Positions 22,307 through 36,809 of a DNA stretch of 64,000 nucleotides are shown here, in pieces. Made by a program: the position numbers and the translations under genes. This stretch comes from Metridium senile (Eukaryota; Cnidaria; Anthozoa; Actiniaria; Metridiidae), in contig OX459104.1 in assembly GCA_949775045.1 (NCBI GenBank), forward strand, positions 12,819,655 through 12,883,654. Direction: 5' to 3'. The notes under the pieces were generated by a model. It was not told where the DNA came from and searched no databases. It saw only the letters and a program-made list of their open reading frames with translations. Numbering within the stretch: position 1 is the first letter of the stretch; each line of letters starts with the position of its first letter.

Positions 22307-22593
22307 CATTGGGGGTATTTAAAAGAAGGTAAATTACGGCACAAATCACCGATATCAACTTATCAATGTATGGGTAGTGTTTATTTATTTATTAGGCGAA
22401 AAAAAGAGCCTGCATGGGCTGCCTTTATATCAGCTCAATATTCGAGTCGATCGTGTCACGTTACTCCCACTCTATGTATTTTCTTGACTCGCTAAAAGAT
22501 TCGATAGACACTGAATTTTGCGAACTAGAGCGCAATCATGCAGCACGTGACCACAAACCCGACTGAATATACCCTGCTAGCAGAGGTTATGTT

Positions 22594-22985
22594 CGGGGCG
22601 GACCATTTGACTTTAGAGGGGGAGTAGGGGCGGACCATTTGACTTTAGAGGGGGAAGTAGGGGCGGACCATTTGACTTTAGAGGGGGAAGTAGGGGCGGA
22701 CCATTTGACTTTAGAGGGGGAAGTAGGGGCGGACCATTTGACTTTAGAGGGGGAGTAGGGGCGGACCATTTGACTTTAGAGGGGGGAGTTGGAAAAAATA
22801 TCCTGCAGCCCTCTAAACAGGGAAAAAAATCGTACAGTACAAGCTCTGGGGAAAAAAATATCAACAAAATGTGACAAAATAAATCTAAAATCTAGAAAAA
22901 AAAATATCATGCACAACTTTTTGACTGAAAAAAATATCTGGCATGCATAATGGCATGCACGTCAGTGGGAAAAAAATATCTTAAT
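22594..22985. mobile_element. Element with tandemly amplified terminus
   Basis: Six units of 33-34 bases starting GGGGCGGACCATTTGACTTT run to about 22785. They are followed by a body rich in GAAAAAAATATC words. The unit equals the terminal sequence of the MITE at 10966-11193, so the end of the element has been amplified in place. Confidence 0.7.
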
Positions 22986-22999
22986 TGCACAAAACAATC

Positions 23000-23809
23000 T
23001 TGTGAACTGACTGACAGACTGTCAAGCAAATGCAAGATCACACTTTATCCAGAACTTGCCTTAATATAGTATTGAAATGCAATCCTAGAATTAAAAAATA
23101 AAATACGTCTTCTTCACGCGCTTATGAAAACCGATCGAGATGCGTTTGGGAGAATTCGAGAGCAGTTCAGTCCAAAGACGAGAATTAGTCGAGTGTTTGG
23201 ACCTGCGCGAGAAAAAGAGACACTGCGCTTGAAAATTGCAATTGTGCGTTTGATGCTCTTGTGAAAGACTTTTTTTTTTACCAACCAACGAGCGCGTACT
23301 ATCCCAATTTCTACCCGGAGGCTATAAGCCCTCCAATAATATACCTTTTGACACACGCCACGAGCCCCCGAGGCTGGCATAAGGAGGAAAAAATGAAAGG
23401 TGCCACACATGCAAAAAGCATATCAAACTTGAAAGCCTGTTGCGCTGTAGGGAATTCCAAATAGTTAGTGGTAATGACCGAAAGAATACAACTGATCCAT
23501 GCCGATAGTATGTGACCACCTTGGTATGGCGTGAACACTTTAAAATATCTGAAATATTTTCTGGGCTGTATGATAGCCAGCGAGTGAGGGGATAACGTTT
23601 CTGTCAACGTCAGTGAGTGAGTGCGGTGGTTGGTTACCGGATACCATATTTATGACGACACGGGGTGATTCGATGACGTGTAATACGATAGCTTACAGTC
23701 ACTCAAAACTTGCCAACAAAGATTTCAACAGATTTCAGTGAAAACTCGTAATTGTTGAGTATATACATTGGTGATGTTGTGGTAGGGTAACTGTACGTTC
23801 AGTCTAGAT
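23000..23809. other. Upstream region of the ACCS-like gene
   Basis: No supported gene. Short overlapping ORFs on both strands at 23090-23610 show no recognisable domain. A promoter for exon 23810 is expected here; no motif stands out. Confidence 0.4.
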
Positions 23810-26800
23810 ATGTCTTGTATGTCAGCGCGTGGTCAACGTATAGCCTACTATCCCAGTCAACTTGGTGATGTATGGGATCGATTACTATGTGATAGCTATC
23901 ACAAGACTGACAATACAACGGTGAGTATTTTATACAAGTATATATACAACATTGCCAATGTTATTCAAACATCTCAAATGATTTTGTATATTAAACGTAT
24001 TTCTGACACTACGGCTACCGACCCAAGAAAACTCTGGTGTTAGCTGTGGCATGCGTTTATCCAATTCTCTAGTTAGTTTTGTAAGGCACTTCATATTATT
24101 CATCAAACACTAGTTATTCCAGTTCTATTAGCGATGTAGTATAGAACACTCGCAATACGTGAAAACACAGAAAACGACGGATATCTTCATCTACGCTAAC
24201 CGTTAAATGGAAACTAGCGAGTAAACTACTATAGGCTGCGTCGGTGTTTGATATAAACGATAGGTAATAGAATGAAATTTGTAACACCGTAAAAAAATGT
24301 TGACTTAACTTTACTGACGTTTCTAGCTTTAGCCATTCGGGCCAAAGCTTGAAACGACAGTAAAAAGTTAAGTTAATATTTTTATGTTGTTACAATTGTT
24401 ACAACCTTTTTAAAGCATGTAAAGATTGCCCTATTTCCAAAAGTTATTTTAAATCTTAGTAAATTCGATTCAAAAGGTTTTACTATAATAATAAATAATA
24501 ATTTTTTTATTACGATCATTTTTTCTCAAGCGGCCGGCCTGACCTTTGACCTCTTGTTTCACAATAGTATTATAGATTGTTCTATTGTTGTGGGATGCCA
24601 ATCATTTAGTGATTCCTGGCGTGAGTGCAAGTTTTCATTACCAGCAGGAAACTGTATTGAATGGATAAAAAATACGTAAACGTTTTCAGAAAAATTCGTA
24701 TATTTTAAAGTACACAATCCACAACTTACCTGGAAAAAAGGCTGTGCCACAGGAAGCCCAAGTCCAAGCCGCTGGTTGGAAACAGTGCAGGCTCAGGATG
24801 AAAAGCTGTCAGAAAACAGAAGATTTTATAAATATTCCACAGCAAGCAATCTATCGTAAATACTATATCACATTATGGCTAGCACTAGTGCTTTGTCAAA
24901 ACGAGGGCAAAAGCTGAAGGAATCTTTCAAGAATAATATATTAGATGTGCAGTGTTTAATAGAAAGCAAGGTAGGAACGAATCATTTAATAACTTAATAT
25001 TTTTGTAAACTAATTGTGCTTTTAGAAAACACAAATTAACCCATAAGGTACATTTATAAGGTAAATCCGATACAGCAAATCTAGAAGATAGTTAATTGAC
25101 TTCCACCAACTTGTACATGCATTTAAAATAACCCTTATAAAAATGATAATATTCCAGCTGCAATATGGAAGCTAAATTAAACTATATTCGGCTTTATGCT
25201 TTGTCGCCTGAAAAACAATTTGACCATTCCAACATGTCGAGTGTCTTCATGACTTATTTAACTCAACACAAATGTCTAGGGCAATGTTTATTCTAAAGTT
25301 AATGAACTGACTGATTGAATGAATGATTGATTTATAATTCTATTAAATGTTTACTTGATTAATTGATGGATGGATCAATACATTTAATGATTGATTGGAT
25401 GGGTGGTTGGTTGGTTGGATGGTTGGTGTTGGTTGGTTGGTTGGTTGGTTGGTTGGTTGGTTGAATGGTTGGTTGAATAGTTTAGGAGAGGCATTATATA
25501 TGGTCTAGTGGTCAGGGAATCGAATTCCGGGCCTAATAGTCTGGGAACTTTGATTCCCGTACTGGTGTCCTTGAGCAAGACACTTTACTCTCTATGTGCC
25601 TTGTCTGCCGGAGGTCTGTCTGTCTTTCCTATATAAGGAAAGTGCAGGCGATTGTCTCCCGGCACAACAGTCAGGGCCCACTGTCAATTGGTTTCGTACG
25701 CTGTTGTGGTGTCCTGCCTTCGTATGAAGGAAAAAAAAAAACAATAAAAAAATATGGTTGGTTGGTTGATGGATTGAATGATTAATTGATTAATGGATGG
25801 ATCAATAGATTGATTGATTGATTCATTTATTCAATGTTTCAGGGTATCATCAATCTTGGCACAAGTGAAAATAAACTCATGTATGATTTATTAAAGCAAA
25901 AGGTAACTATTAATGATGGTAATTGTTTCTATTATATTTGCCCTAGTACATGAATGAATGAATGAAAACTATATTTTACAAGGGTAACACTAAATAGTTA
26001 AAAAAACCAGATTATTTCTTTGCTTTTTCCTTGATAGAATAGCTTTCATTGCTTTATTAGCAAATATTGCACACATATTGAACAGGAAATCATTAACTAT
26101 TGGAGTCAATAGGCACGTATGTAGATATATGTTGGTCTGATCCGCGGTTAATAAATGTGCATGCATGTTCAATAAAGTTAACGTGTTTGATTTTATTTGA
26201 CACATAATAAGCTTAGCATGTCTAAAGTATGTTATTAATGCATGATGACCAACAATAGACCTTTTCAATAGACCGATAGTGTGTAATATATTTGTTACAA
26301 TTTGACTACAGTTCTTGGTAATTTAAAGGAATGTACACATTATCAAACAATTGATTACAGAAGCTAATTGAAACATTGTAAAATTCCATGGGCTGTTATC
26401 GAATTGTAGATAATATATTACATGCTACCAAGGCTGGGGTTGTTGGATTCATACTGTGATGATGTCTATTTTTCTTAATTGGTATCCAGATGTGGTCAAT
26501 ATTTTTGTGTGTTTTTAACACATTGTAATATTGTATGTTGGTGTTAACACATTGTAATATTGTATGTTGGTGTTAACACATTGTAATATTGTATGTTGGT
26601 GTTAACACATTGTAATATTGTATGTTGGTGTTCAAGTTCCAGGAACCAGCATCACGTGAGATTCAAGAACATCATACCCATTACTGTGACTTCAAGGGAA
26701 CAATTGAGTAAGTATGTGCATGTTGATCCTCATTGACGTAAGAACTTACCTGTCATACATGCCAACCACAGGAAGGATGAGTCTTACAACAAGTATGACA

Positions 26801-29800
26801 TGATATTGAGCTAAAACGTTCAAAGAATTGTTCTTTTTAGAATACTTTTTGTGCTACTTTTAAATTGTTTGATTGACAAGGTCATAGGAACACAATCTTG
26901 CACAAAAATAGTTGATCTTTTTTTAGAAGTCATAATTATTCACATCAAACTACAAAGGGGTGCCTTGATGCCCTCAACAACCCCCCTCCCCCCCCCCCCT
27001 TGCCCCCTTCACCCCTGGTCATACCCTGTTGGTATGGTATGGTTCAACAATACTGGAGACATCATTGATCAACATTAATTTTAGGGGGGGGGGGATTTCA
27101 TAGATCCAAATACATTTTTGTGCAGTTTTTACCCAAAAATCACATTTTGTCAACATTTTTGTCCAAGATTGCAGCTAGTTCCTGCAAAAGCCCTATTTGT
27201 TGCCATTTTTTAGATTTGGGGTATGGTAATTTTTCTGTCAATCATACTGTGGAGCTTGTCTGTCTCTAGGGCTGTTTACTTGGCCCTTTGAATGGACATT
27301 CTTTCTTATTTTATAAGAACAAAAAAATATTAATAAGAATGCTTCAATCTTTATTTTAGGTTTAGAAAGGCTGTAGCTGAATTCTTTGATTATTATATGA
27401 AACCAGTGGAAAATGTTAATCCAGATAATGTAAGTTATGCTATTATTGGGTATTTATTTAGTATCTAGTACAATTATAAAATAAATTTGTGAATTTTGCA
27501 ACCAGTGTTTGAAATATTGGACAGAACAAGTGTGAATTTGAAGTATGGTTATTACTCAGGCTACCCCGCAGGGGATCCTGAGTCTAGGTTTACCATTTCT
27601 ATCTATGGGTCTATCGATGGTTGAGATTACACGTAATGATGTAATAACGTAATGCCACAGGTAAACCACAACTACTCTATGACGTAGCCTGAGTAAACGC
27701 ACTAAGGGTGTCTAGTTTGATATTAAAACATTTTTTGGGGGGGACTTAATTTGTTCTGAAATAGTAAATATTATTTATTTGTTAAATAATCAAATCTCAA
27801 GGGTTGCATCCCATGTTATTTTTATTTTATTTATTCTTCCTTCCTCTCTCCCCAAATATAAAAGACACGTCAAATATATAAATTTAGATAAATACCCAAC
27901 CCCCAGAATTATGATATTTACAATTACTGGATATATATTATTTAACAACAATAAACACCCATTAAAAGTGTGCACTTTGTGACAATAAGGACAAGTGTAA
28001 ATATTGTCTCCGTCAATGGGTCAACACCCATTAAAATGGCGACAATTAGGACATGTATGAATATTGTCTCCATCAATGGTAAACAATCAAGGATAAAAAG
28101 GCCTTTTCCATCAGATAGCTAGGGGATGTAGTTAGTGTAGTTAGTGTGTATCAATGGGAAAACAAACAAGGGTAAAAAGGCCTTTTCCATCAGATAGCTA
28201 GGGGATGTAGTTAGTGTGTACTCATTACATGTTTGTTTTATGTCTAGCTGGTTGTCATTAATGGCTGTAATGCTATTGTAGAAGCAATGGGATCTATTCT
28301 TGCAGACCCTGGAGGTAAAACCCATTACAACATTGGTTAAAACTAATTGTATTCACAGGATTATATCTAACTGGAACTAAATATGACACTGTCATGTCAA
28401 AGTTAAGCACTCAAGGCAATCTAGCCATGTCCTGGTATAGAGACAATTTTCTCTTAGCCAATTCAGACAAATTTCAATGTATTAGTATCAATCCTAGAAA
28501 TATAGATAGAGAAAATCAGGACACTATTCTGCACATAGGAGATGAAGGCATTACTAGTACTCCATCTATTAAGTTATTAGGAGTTGAAATTGATGGGAAT
28601 TTTGATTTTACTAGTCATATTAGCAATATATGTACGAAGACTAGTCAGAAAGTGGGGGTACTCATGAGATTGCGAAATTTAATACCTACTAAAGCTAAGC
28701 TTATAATTTATAAATCATCCATCCTGCCGCATCTAACTTATTGCCATTTAGCTTGGCATTTTTGTAGAGCATCTGACTGTAGAAAGATTGAACGCATTCA
28801 AGAGAGAGCGCTTAGAGCTGTTTTCAAATCATTCTCAGAGTCATATGAAGAACTTCTTAAGAAAGCTAATTTATCTTCATTATTGAACCGCCGTTTGCAG
28901 GATATAGCAGTATTAATGTATAAAGTTAAGAATGGTCTGGCGCCTAATATCATCAATGAAATATTTATGCAGACTAATGCGCGATATTCACTTAGAAATA
29001 ATGATTTCAACATTCCTAGATTTGACACAGTGAGTTATGGTAAACATACTATTAGATATCTAGGACCGTATATTTGGTCTAAGCTCAATGTGGATCTCAG
29101 ATCATCACCCAGCATAAACTCTTTTAAAATGAAAATTAGGAAATTGGATCTATCCAATATATTAGAAAATAACATTAATTGTTGCAAACTATGCAACTCG
29201 TAACAATAGATATCTCTATATATTTATTATAATTTCTATTATACATTTACATATATTTGTATTATAACTTCTTAACTTAACTTAACTTAATTCTATAAAT
29301 ATTTTTAAGATAAATTTTACATATATATATACACTATAGTTATAGATTAATATTACATATAGATATTTTTTACTTTTACTTTTTCTTTCCTTTTCCTTTG
29401 TGTCCCCAATTAGTTGTATAAACTAAATACATAGACACCTGAATAAAGTTATTATTATTATTATTATTATAGGATACTTTGAATGTCAATAAAATGGTAT
29501 TTATTCAGTTATGATAAAATTCCTGTATTTATAATATTGAATTTAATTTCAGATGGATCACAATCTGACCACCATCGCATTGCATCACATCACGTCACAT
29601 CACGTCACATCACATAACATCAAATCACATCACATCACATCACATCACATCACATCACATCACATCACATCACATCACATCACATCACATCACATCACAT
29701 CACATCACATCACATCACATCACATCACATCACATCCATCTAAACTGTACCCATCAATCCTTCATTCTATGAACTAAATTTCCCTAATGCATCATGAATG

Positions 29801-32800
29801 AGCCCTCATTAAAGATGGGAAATTTAGTTCTGAATCTCCCTTCTGAATCTCTCCTCTCGTTCTATTCATTGGATGCTACTAGAGATTCCTCTTAAAACAA
29901 TGGATCCCCAGGTGATTATGGTATATTATAACCACCAATAGATTGCCGTTTGTTTTCATTGTCTATTTTAGAAGGCTTCTTGATTCCCACACCATTTTAT
30001 GGAGGCTTTCTCCTTGACCTGAAAGTGAGAGAAGAAGTTGTACCATTTCCTGTTTATCTGTCCAATGAAGTATGTAGTAGTATAATTATTATAGTATAAA
30101 ATATAACGGGTAGACATGCTGCCTTCACAATTTCCTGGGTAATAAAGTGTTTTGACCACCTTGATGGTGGTCAAAATGTATCTACATGTCCCAAATACTT
30201 AATTGGCTATAGCTATATGTATGTTTTCACCCAATTCAAAACCATTGGCAATAAAAAAATGGTGTTCTTCTCTACTAAATGTGTACAAATAATACAAAAG
30301 TTCAAGTTCAAAATCCCAAGTTATTTCCAAGCACATTAATTCTTTTATCTATTATTTATTTTGAGAATAAAATTCAAAACAATAGGGTTTTTTTCTCAAC
30401 ATTTTGAATTTTATTCTAAAACTACAAAAAAAAAAAACAAGCCTTATTTTTTTTATTTCTTGTATAAATTATATCAGGATGAAATATGATTATTGTATGT
30501 TTGTTGGCTGAGACTGGGACTGATAACAACTGCAGTGAAACAGTGTGTGGAACAATGTTTTGCAGTCGAGTTTGCCCATGGCGCATGGCTCCTGCAAGAA
30601 GACATGACACTCTATCACATGACTGCAAAAAGGCATGACATCACACCACATTGTGAACAAGGCTTATAGTGTGAGCCAAAAGCTCTACTAAATGTATGCA
30701 GACTTTGCAAAGATATTCTAAAGTTTAGTTCTTTGTACTATTAAATTAATTATCATTGTTGTTGTTTCGTGCATGTTATAGCCTGGTCCAGGAGAAACAG
30801 GTCCTTTTCAACTATCAGTTTACAGACTAGAGAAAGCTATGGAAGACGCCAAGAAACAAGTATGTATTACTACTACTACTACTACTACTACTACTAATAA
30901 TAATATAATAATCAATGAATAATCAATGAATAACTACTACACTGAGTGCCTTATCTAAAATTATTGTAAATAATTCAATTAATTACATAATGCATTTTTA
31001 ACATCTCCATCTTGTATCCAGACTCAGAGCCACACATTTCAAATTTTAAAAGTACTGAGGAGGAACCAGTGATTAATGATCTTTATAGCAGTCTCATAGC
31101 GAACAACCAAACAGTGAAAACAAGGGGGAGGGGGGAGGGACAGGCTATCAGCCTCCTCACAGTCAATCAAACTATTACAAAGAAAGCGCACAGGAGGAAA
31201 AGGAGCTGACAGCTGCTAGTTATTTAGTTAGGCTAGCTAGTTAGACCTTATTTTATTTTATTAGCTTTTTCCTTCTTATGGAGGCCAGTGCCACTAAATT
31301 TTTAGCTAAAAAATTCCAAATATTAAAGACAGTCAACTGGATAATGTAGGAGATTAAAACACTTTGATGGTACAATAAAGATTTTGTAAGTCAGGCCCCT
31401 CACCCTGGGCCTGTTTTTATAACAACTTGACTGTTCTTGTCATAGCTTAAGAGTGGCAAATAATCAAATGGTTTTGTTGTTATTTCAGAATATCAAGATT
31501 AGAGCCCTTCTACTTTGTAATCCCAATAATCCCTTTGGCTATATATATCCCAAGGAACTGATACAAGAAATACTGGAATTTGCTCACAGGTAATCAACTA
31601 GCTAATTGGAAAAAGCTTGTGTAAAATGAATATATATTATATATATGGATATAATTGACTAATATTTCAGCAATAGACCTTGTCATAGTTCTCAATAGCT
31701 TGTAATATATTCTTTAGAATTTGAGTATGCAGGCCTGTTGGAAGTCTTTCAATTGTTTGATAGTGTGTACATTTCTTATAGATTACCACAGGCTGTAGTC
31801 AAATTCTAAAGAATATATAACACACTATCGAGGCTGAGGTTGCTTGATGAGAATGGTGAAAAGGACTATTCTGAGAGTCCGATCACAATATTATAGGACA
31901 TCTAAACTTGATTTTGATGGATGTCACTCAACTGTATTTTTAAGACAGCACATGGTAAATTTGTCTAGTGATGTTTTGTGGTGAATGGCCTTAATATTCA
32001 AATCATAATATTAGTATTAATTGATAATTATGATTCAAATGTTTCCCTTATTTACAGGCATTCATTACATATAATAATAGATGAGATATATCTACTGTCA
32101 ATATTTCAAAAAGGTCATTCTATGACGAGTATGTTGGCAATGAACAAGTAAGTACTATACAATAATAGATATGTTAGTATAAATACACAAGTGATTATAG
32201 CAAATTGCATGCGGTGATTGGTCTAGAAATTCACACTATTTCTCAAAATAAATCACCTTCGTTTCGCGCACTTTTAAATGATACGAAATGAACAGTTTTT
32301 CTTTAAAAAAGGCTGGTTATTTTCATTTTTTGAAATAATGACATTGATTCCATCTCTGTTGTTATTCACCAATATCATATTAAGAGTGGTTGACTGTCAG
32401 AACAATTGACTCACAATCACAAAAATTTTGGGAAGAGGGGATGTTTACATTTCGCTGGTAGATAAAACAAATGTAGCTTTTTTGATAGTTGTACAAAGTG
32501 AAACTTTCTTCACATGTTTAAATATTTTGGTTTGTATACAGTTTGATCTCTTAACCCATGCATGCCATTAAATTATCACTTTCAAATCCAACATAACAGA
32601 CAACAACAAAATTATAATAAAATATTAAGACAGAGCTGCTCACAATTGGGAAGGGAGGGGGGCATGGGGAAAGGATAGGGGAGGGTTTACTAGTCACCCA
32701 AATCACCCCCAGCCTTGCCTGTATTAACAATAAATGTTAAATATAACCATTATTTTGTCTAGTTTTCCAGACAAGCAATATGTTCATGTTATTTGGGGTT

Positions 32801-35800
32801 TTAGCAAGGTGAGTGAAGAGATGACTAGAATGCACTAAACAATGTTATTGCTGTATATTGGGAGTCTCAGGGTCAAGTCACACAGTGATGCACAGACACA
32901 CTAAGAATCTTTTTTAGAAGGATGACAGATCTGAGCCAATAAACCAAAGTGAGGTTGCCATATTTCAATAGTCCCCTTCTCACTTCACAGCGCCATCTTG
33001 AAAGGTAGCCAGGCCTTTGCATTGAAGCAAAAGACAAACGTTGAGCTTACAATGTTAGAGACCTTTTAACATCTGGCAGGACAATTATTCACATGTCTTA
33101 ATCATTGCAAGCTCAACATTCGTCTCACTTCAATGCAAAGGCCCAGCTACCTTTCAAGAAGGTACTGTAAAGGGGACTATTGATCTATGCTTATATGCTT
33201 GTACTTGTTCAAACAGCACAATAGCTGTTATTACAGTTATATGCAAATGATTTCAAACAATGGATTCAAATCGAGGCTTTCGGGCAAACCTATTGTTTTC
33301 GCCCGAAAGCCTCAACTTCAACCCATTGTTCAAAATCTTTTGCATATAACTGTAATAACAGCTATTCCTATTATTGTGCCTATGTTACGTTATAAACTTT
33401 ATAATCTTCATCAGTGGATTTTATTATTGAAGGTCATATTATGGTAAGCTTACAACAACATCACTGATCTAGCAATACCTATTTTTAACCTTAGGATTTT
33501 GGTATTTCTGGTTTTCGCTGTGGTGTTATTCATACATGGAACAAGGAAGTTCTTGCTGCTTTACGGTGGATCTCTTATTTTCAAAGTGTTCCTACATCCA
33601 CTCAGGTTTGTCCAAGCATAATAATATTTATCTCACATCAGGGGCGGATCCAGAAATTTGTCAGGGGGGTGTCCCAATTGCAATTGAAGGGCTGTTAAGG
33701 TGTTAAGGGGGTCCAGTCCAGTCCCTAAATGTCTTAAATAAAATAGGGGTAATTGCATCACTAGGGGGTCTCTGGTGCCTGAAGGGACACCCCCTAGATC
33801 TGCCCCTGCACATCATATAGAATACAGCCAATCAGAATGCTTGAAAGCTGTTGTTTATTTGGTGACATTCAACTTCCTCTTCCCACAAGACATTGCGAGT
33901 ACTCCTTATTTTATATGGTGTGGGATAAAATAGTTATACAATGTTTTCTTGTGACATACCGTGCATAACCCACTCGTCACTTGTATTTTCTTTGCATGCC
34001 CACTGTACTAAAGGCTTTTGTGTATACTCCTAAAGCCTTGTGTTTATACTAGAAAATACAAGTGACTTTTGGGATATTCCATGGTATGTCACTGAAAACC
34101 ATTGTATAACTAGTATATATTATTGATAAACGTATTGACTGAAGTTGCACTAATTGTTCGTTCATTCCTAACTATGGGCAAATAGGGCCTGAAAGCTAGG
34201 CGTTTGTCATCAAATGCTTTCTTTTTTTTTGGCTGATTAATCACAATAATTATGCCAATAGAAAAACACATTTGATATGGCAGAAATTTTATAATCTTTG
34301 TTTTTTTATTTTCCAGTGTTTGCTTACGAATCTTATCACTGATAAAGGTAGGCTCAAGGATAATTTATATATAGACAATAGAACAGGCAGTGGTTGTTGT
34401 CATTATTTTGGTTTTGTATGTTTATTTCCATCTCTTTTGTGTCAGCAATTGGTGTTTTCAATTTCAAATAAAAGTTCAATCAGTCATCATTTTGTAATAT
34501 CTTTTGCAAGACCCTCTCAGTAGGCTTGAGCTGGTCACCCAGTCATATCCTCCTACCTTCATGGTGCAGCTTTATGGAGAAGCTTTAAAATTGCTAATGA
34601 ATTAAGAATTAGGGTAATTTAGGCCTAGTTGAAACGTTGCATCTCACATGTACGGAATCTAATGTAAATCAGCAAGACCTATTGTTTGAATTCATTTGCA
34701 TCAAATTTGGCACATGTGAGATGCAATGTTTGAACTAGGTCTTACATCATCAGTGGTGGATCTAGAAATTTGTCAGGGAGTGTCCTTAACTGCAAATAAA
34801 GGGCTCGTGTAGTTTTAAGGGGTATCCGGTCCCTAAATGCCTTAAATAAAATAGGGATAATTGCAATGTTAGGTGGTGTCCGGTGCCTCTAAGGACACCC
34901 CCTAGACCCCCCCCCTACACACACACACACTTTTAAAAACGTTGTGCCATGCCTGTGATGTAATCTAAGTGAATGTGCTTGATAATTCAAGATTGGATTG
35001 ATAAGGTGTACCTACCGACCAATCACAAAAGACTATCAGAGTGCTATCAAATTGTCTGTGATGGACTAACAAGGGCTGGAATTCCTTATCAAGAAAGCTA
35101 TGCTGGTCTTTTTGTATGGGCTGATTTTAGAGAGGTATGTATAGCAATGAGATTACTGTGGTTTTTATCTTTCTTTGAACTCAGACATTCCAACTGCTAG
35201 TTGTGAAATATGTTCTTGGCTGCTGCTAATTACTCGGCACTTTTTATGTTTTTGATTGACGGCTTTCACAATCAACCGTTGTAATGTCTGAGTTGCAAAA
35301 AGTCGAAAAACAGCAGTAAAAGTTTTTATCAAATTTATGCATAGAGAAAATGACGTCAGTAATATAACCCAAGAAAGGGGGGTGGGGGGGGGATCTAGTC
35401 TCCCCCACAGAGAGAAGTGTTGCATGACGACACTAAAACAGCTGCAGGGGATACTAGGGGGAACCTACGATCGTGTGCAAAATATCCCCTCTCTAGCGAA
35501 TCAATTTTTGGAAAGTGAAATAGTTCTGATGAGAAAGGCCAATCAACAGCTTTAGCGTGAGGAGATTGCCAAAGATAATCTATTTATTTTGTATACTTTT
35601 TAAACTTCAAACAAAAACTGTCATAAAAATGTTACAATGTCCCAAGAATTTTGAACATGATTGCAGTATAAAAGCATTGGGTAACCTTGTAAGTCTTTTA
35701 AAAGAGCTTGATGATTTTAACAATGAAAAAGTACCACATTAAATGTTTTAGGGACTCTTTAAATGGGCACAACATGTTGGACCAACATTGTTGCAATACG

Positions 35801-36763
35801 GTTTGTCGAACACGAGAACAAAAGAAATGTTGGATGATGTTTCATCCAACATCATCCAACAGGGTGTTTAAACGTATGACCAACATGTTGGGCCCGTTTA
35901 AAGAGGCCCTTACTTACGTCTGTTATGTTTTTTGAATCTTGTATTTAGTTTGTTCCTTCAAAAACATTGGAAGAAGAGAAGAAGGTGTATGAACGGTTTC
36001 TAGATGCTAAAGTTTACATTACACCTGGTCAATCGTTTTGCTACAATGAAGCTGGCTGGTTTAGACTTGTGTTTGCTACTTACCCAGAACAGCTTAGAAT
36101 AGGTAACAACACTATAGGTGGATTGCAACCATTCCAAGGAGAGTGAATTGAACAAAAGAAATGGCAGCCATGCTGGTGGTCTTGACAAAAGAAAACCATC
36201 ACTGTGACTGGTGGTACTTTTGTTCAATTTGCTTTCCTGGGGATGGTTGCAAACCAATGATAGAAGAAACAATGAGAACATGTCCTTTTATTTATATATA
36301 TTTTTTACTTATTTATTTATTTATTTATTTATTAACTTATTTACTTACTTATTTATTTGTTTATTTATTTATTTATTTACTAACTATTTATTTTTTTATC
36401 TGTTTACTTTCTCATTTTTTTATTAGTTATTTATATATTTATTCTTTTATTTATTTACTTACTTACTTACTTATTTACTTACTTATTTACTTACTGATTT
36501 ACTTACTGATTTACTTACTTACTTACTTACTTATTTACTTATTTATTTACTTATGAAATTGACTTTTGATATCATATATTTAAAAGAAAAACAAACGCGG
36601 ATAATTTGACGTTTCGATGGCATCCTGCCATCATTATCAAGAACTTTATTAGGAAATTTGCATACAGATAATAATAATAATATTTATTACTTAATATTGC
36701 GCAGTCTAACATGCTAATATATGATTGACTGCGCATTACATATAAAATACAATATCAATAAAT

Positions 36764-36809
<46 letters not shown>

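Noticed and set aside
23261..23607. Possible THAP-like fragment (KACCAVGNSK) and overlapping ORFs on both strands
   Set aside because: Only one short Cys-containing word is suggestive; later zinc ligands and the AVPTIF box are not found in any frame.
29553..29777. His/Ser/Thr repeat ORF
   Set aside because: Translation of the CACAT pentamer satellite; no coding support.
36161..36556. Long Leu/Tyr/Ile-rich ORFs resembling membrane proteins (also 38101-38553)
   Set aside because: Produced by TTTA/TTAC/TTTC tetramer repeats in an intron.
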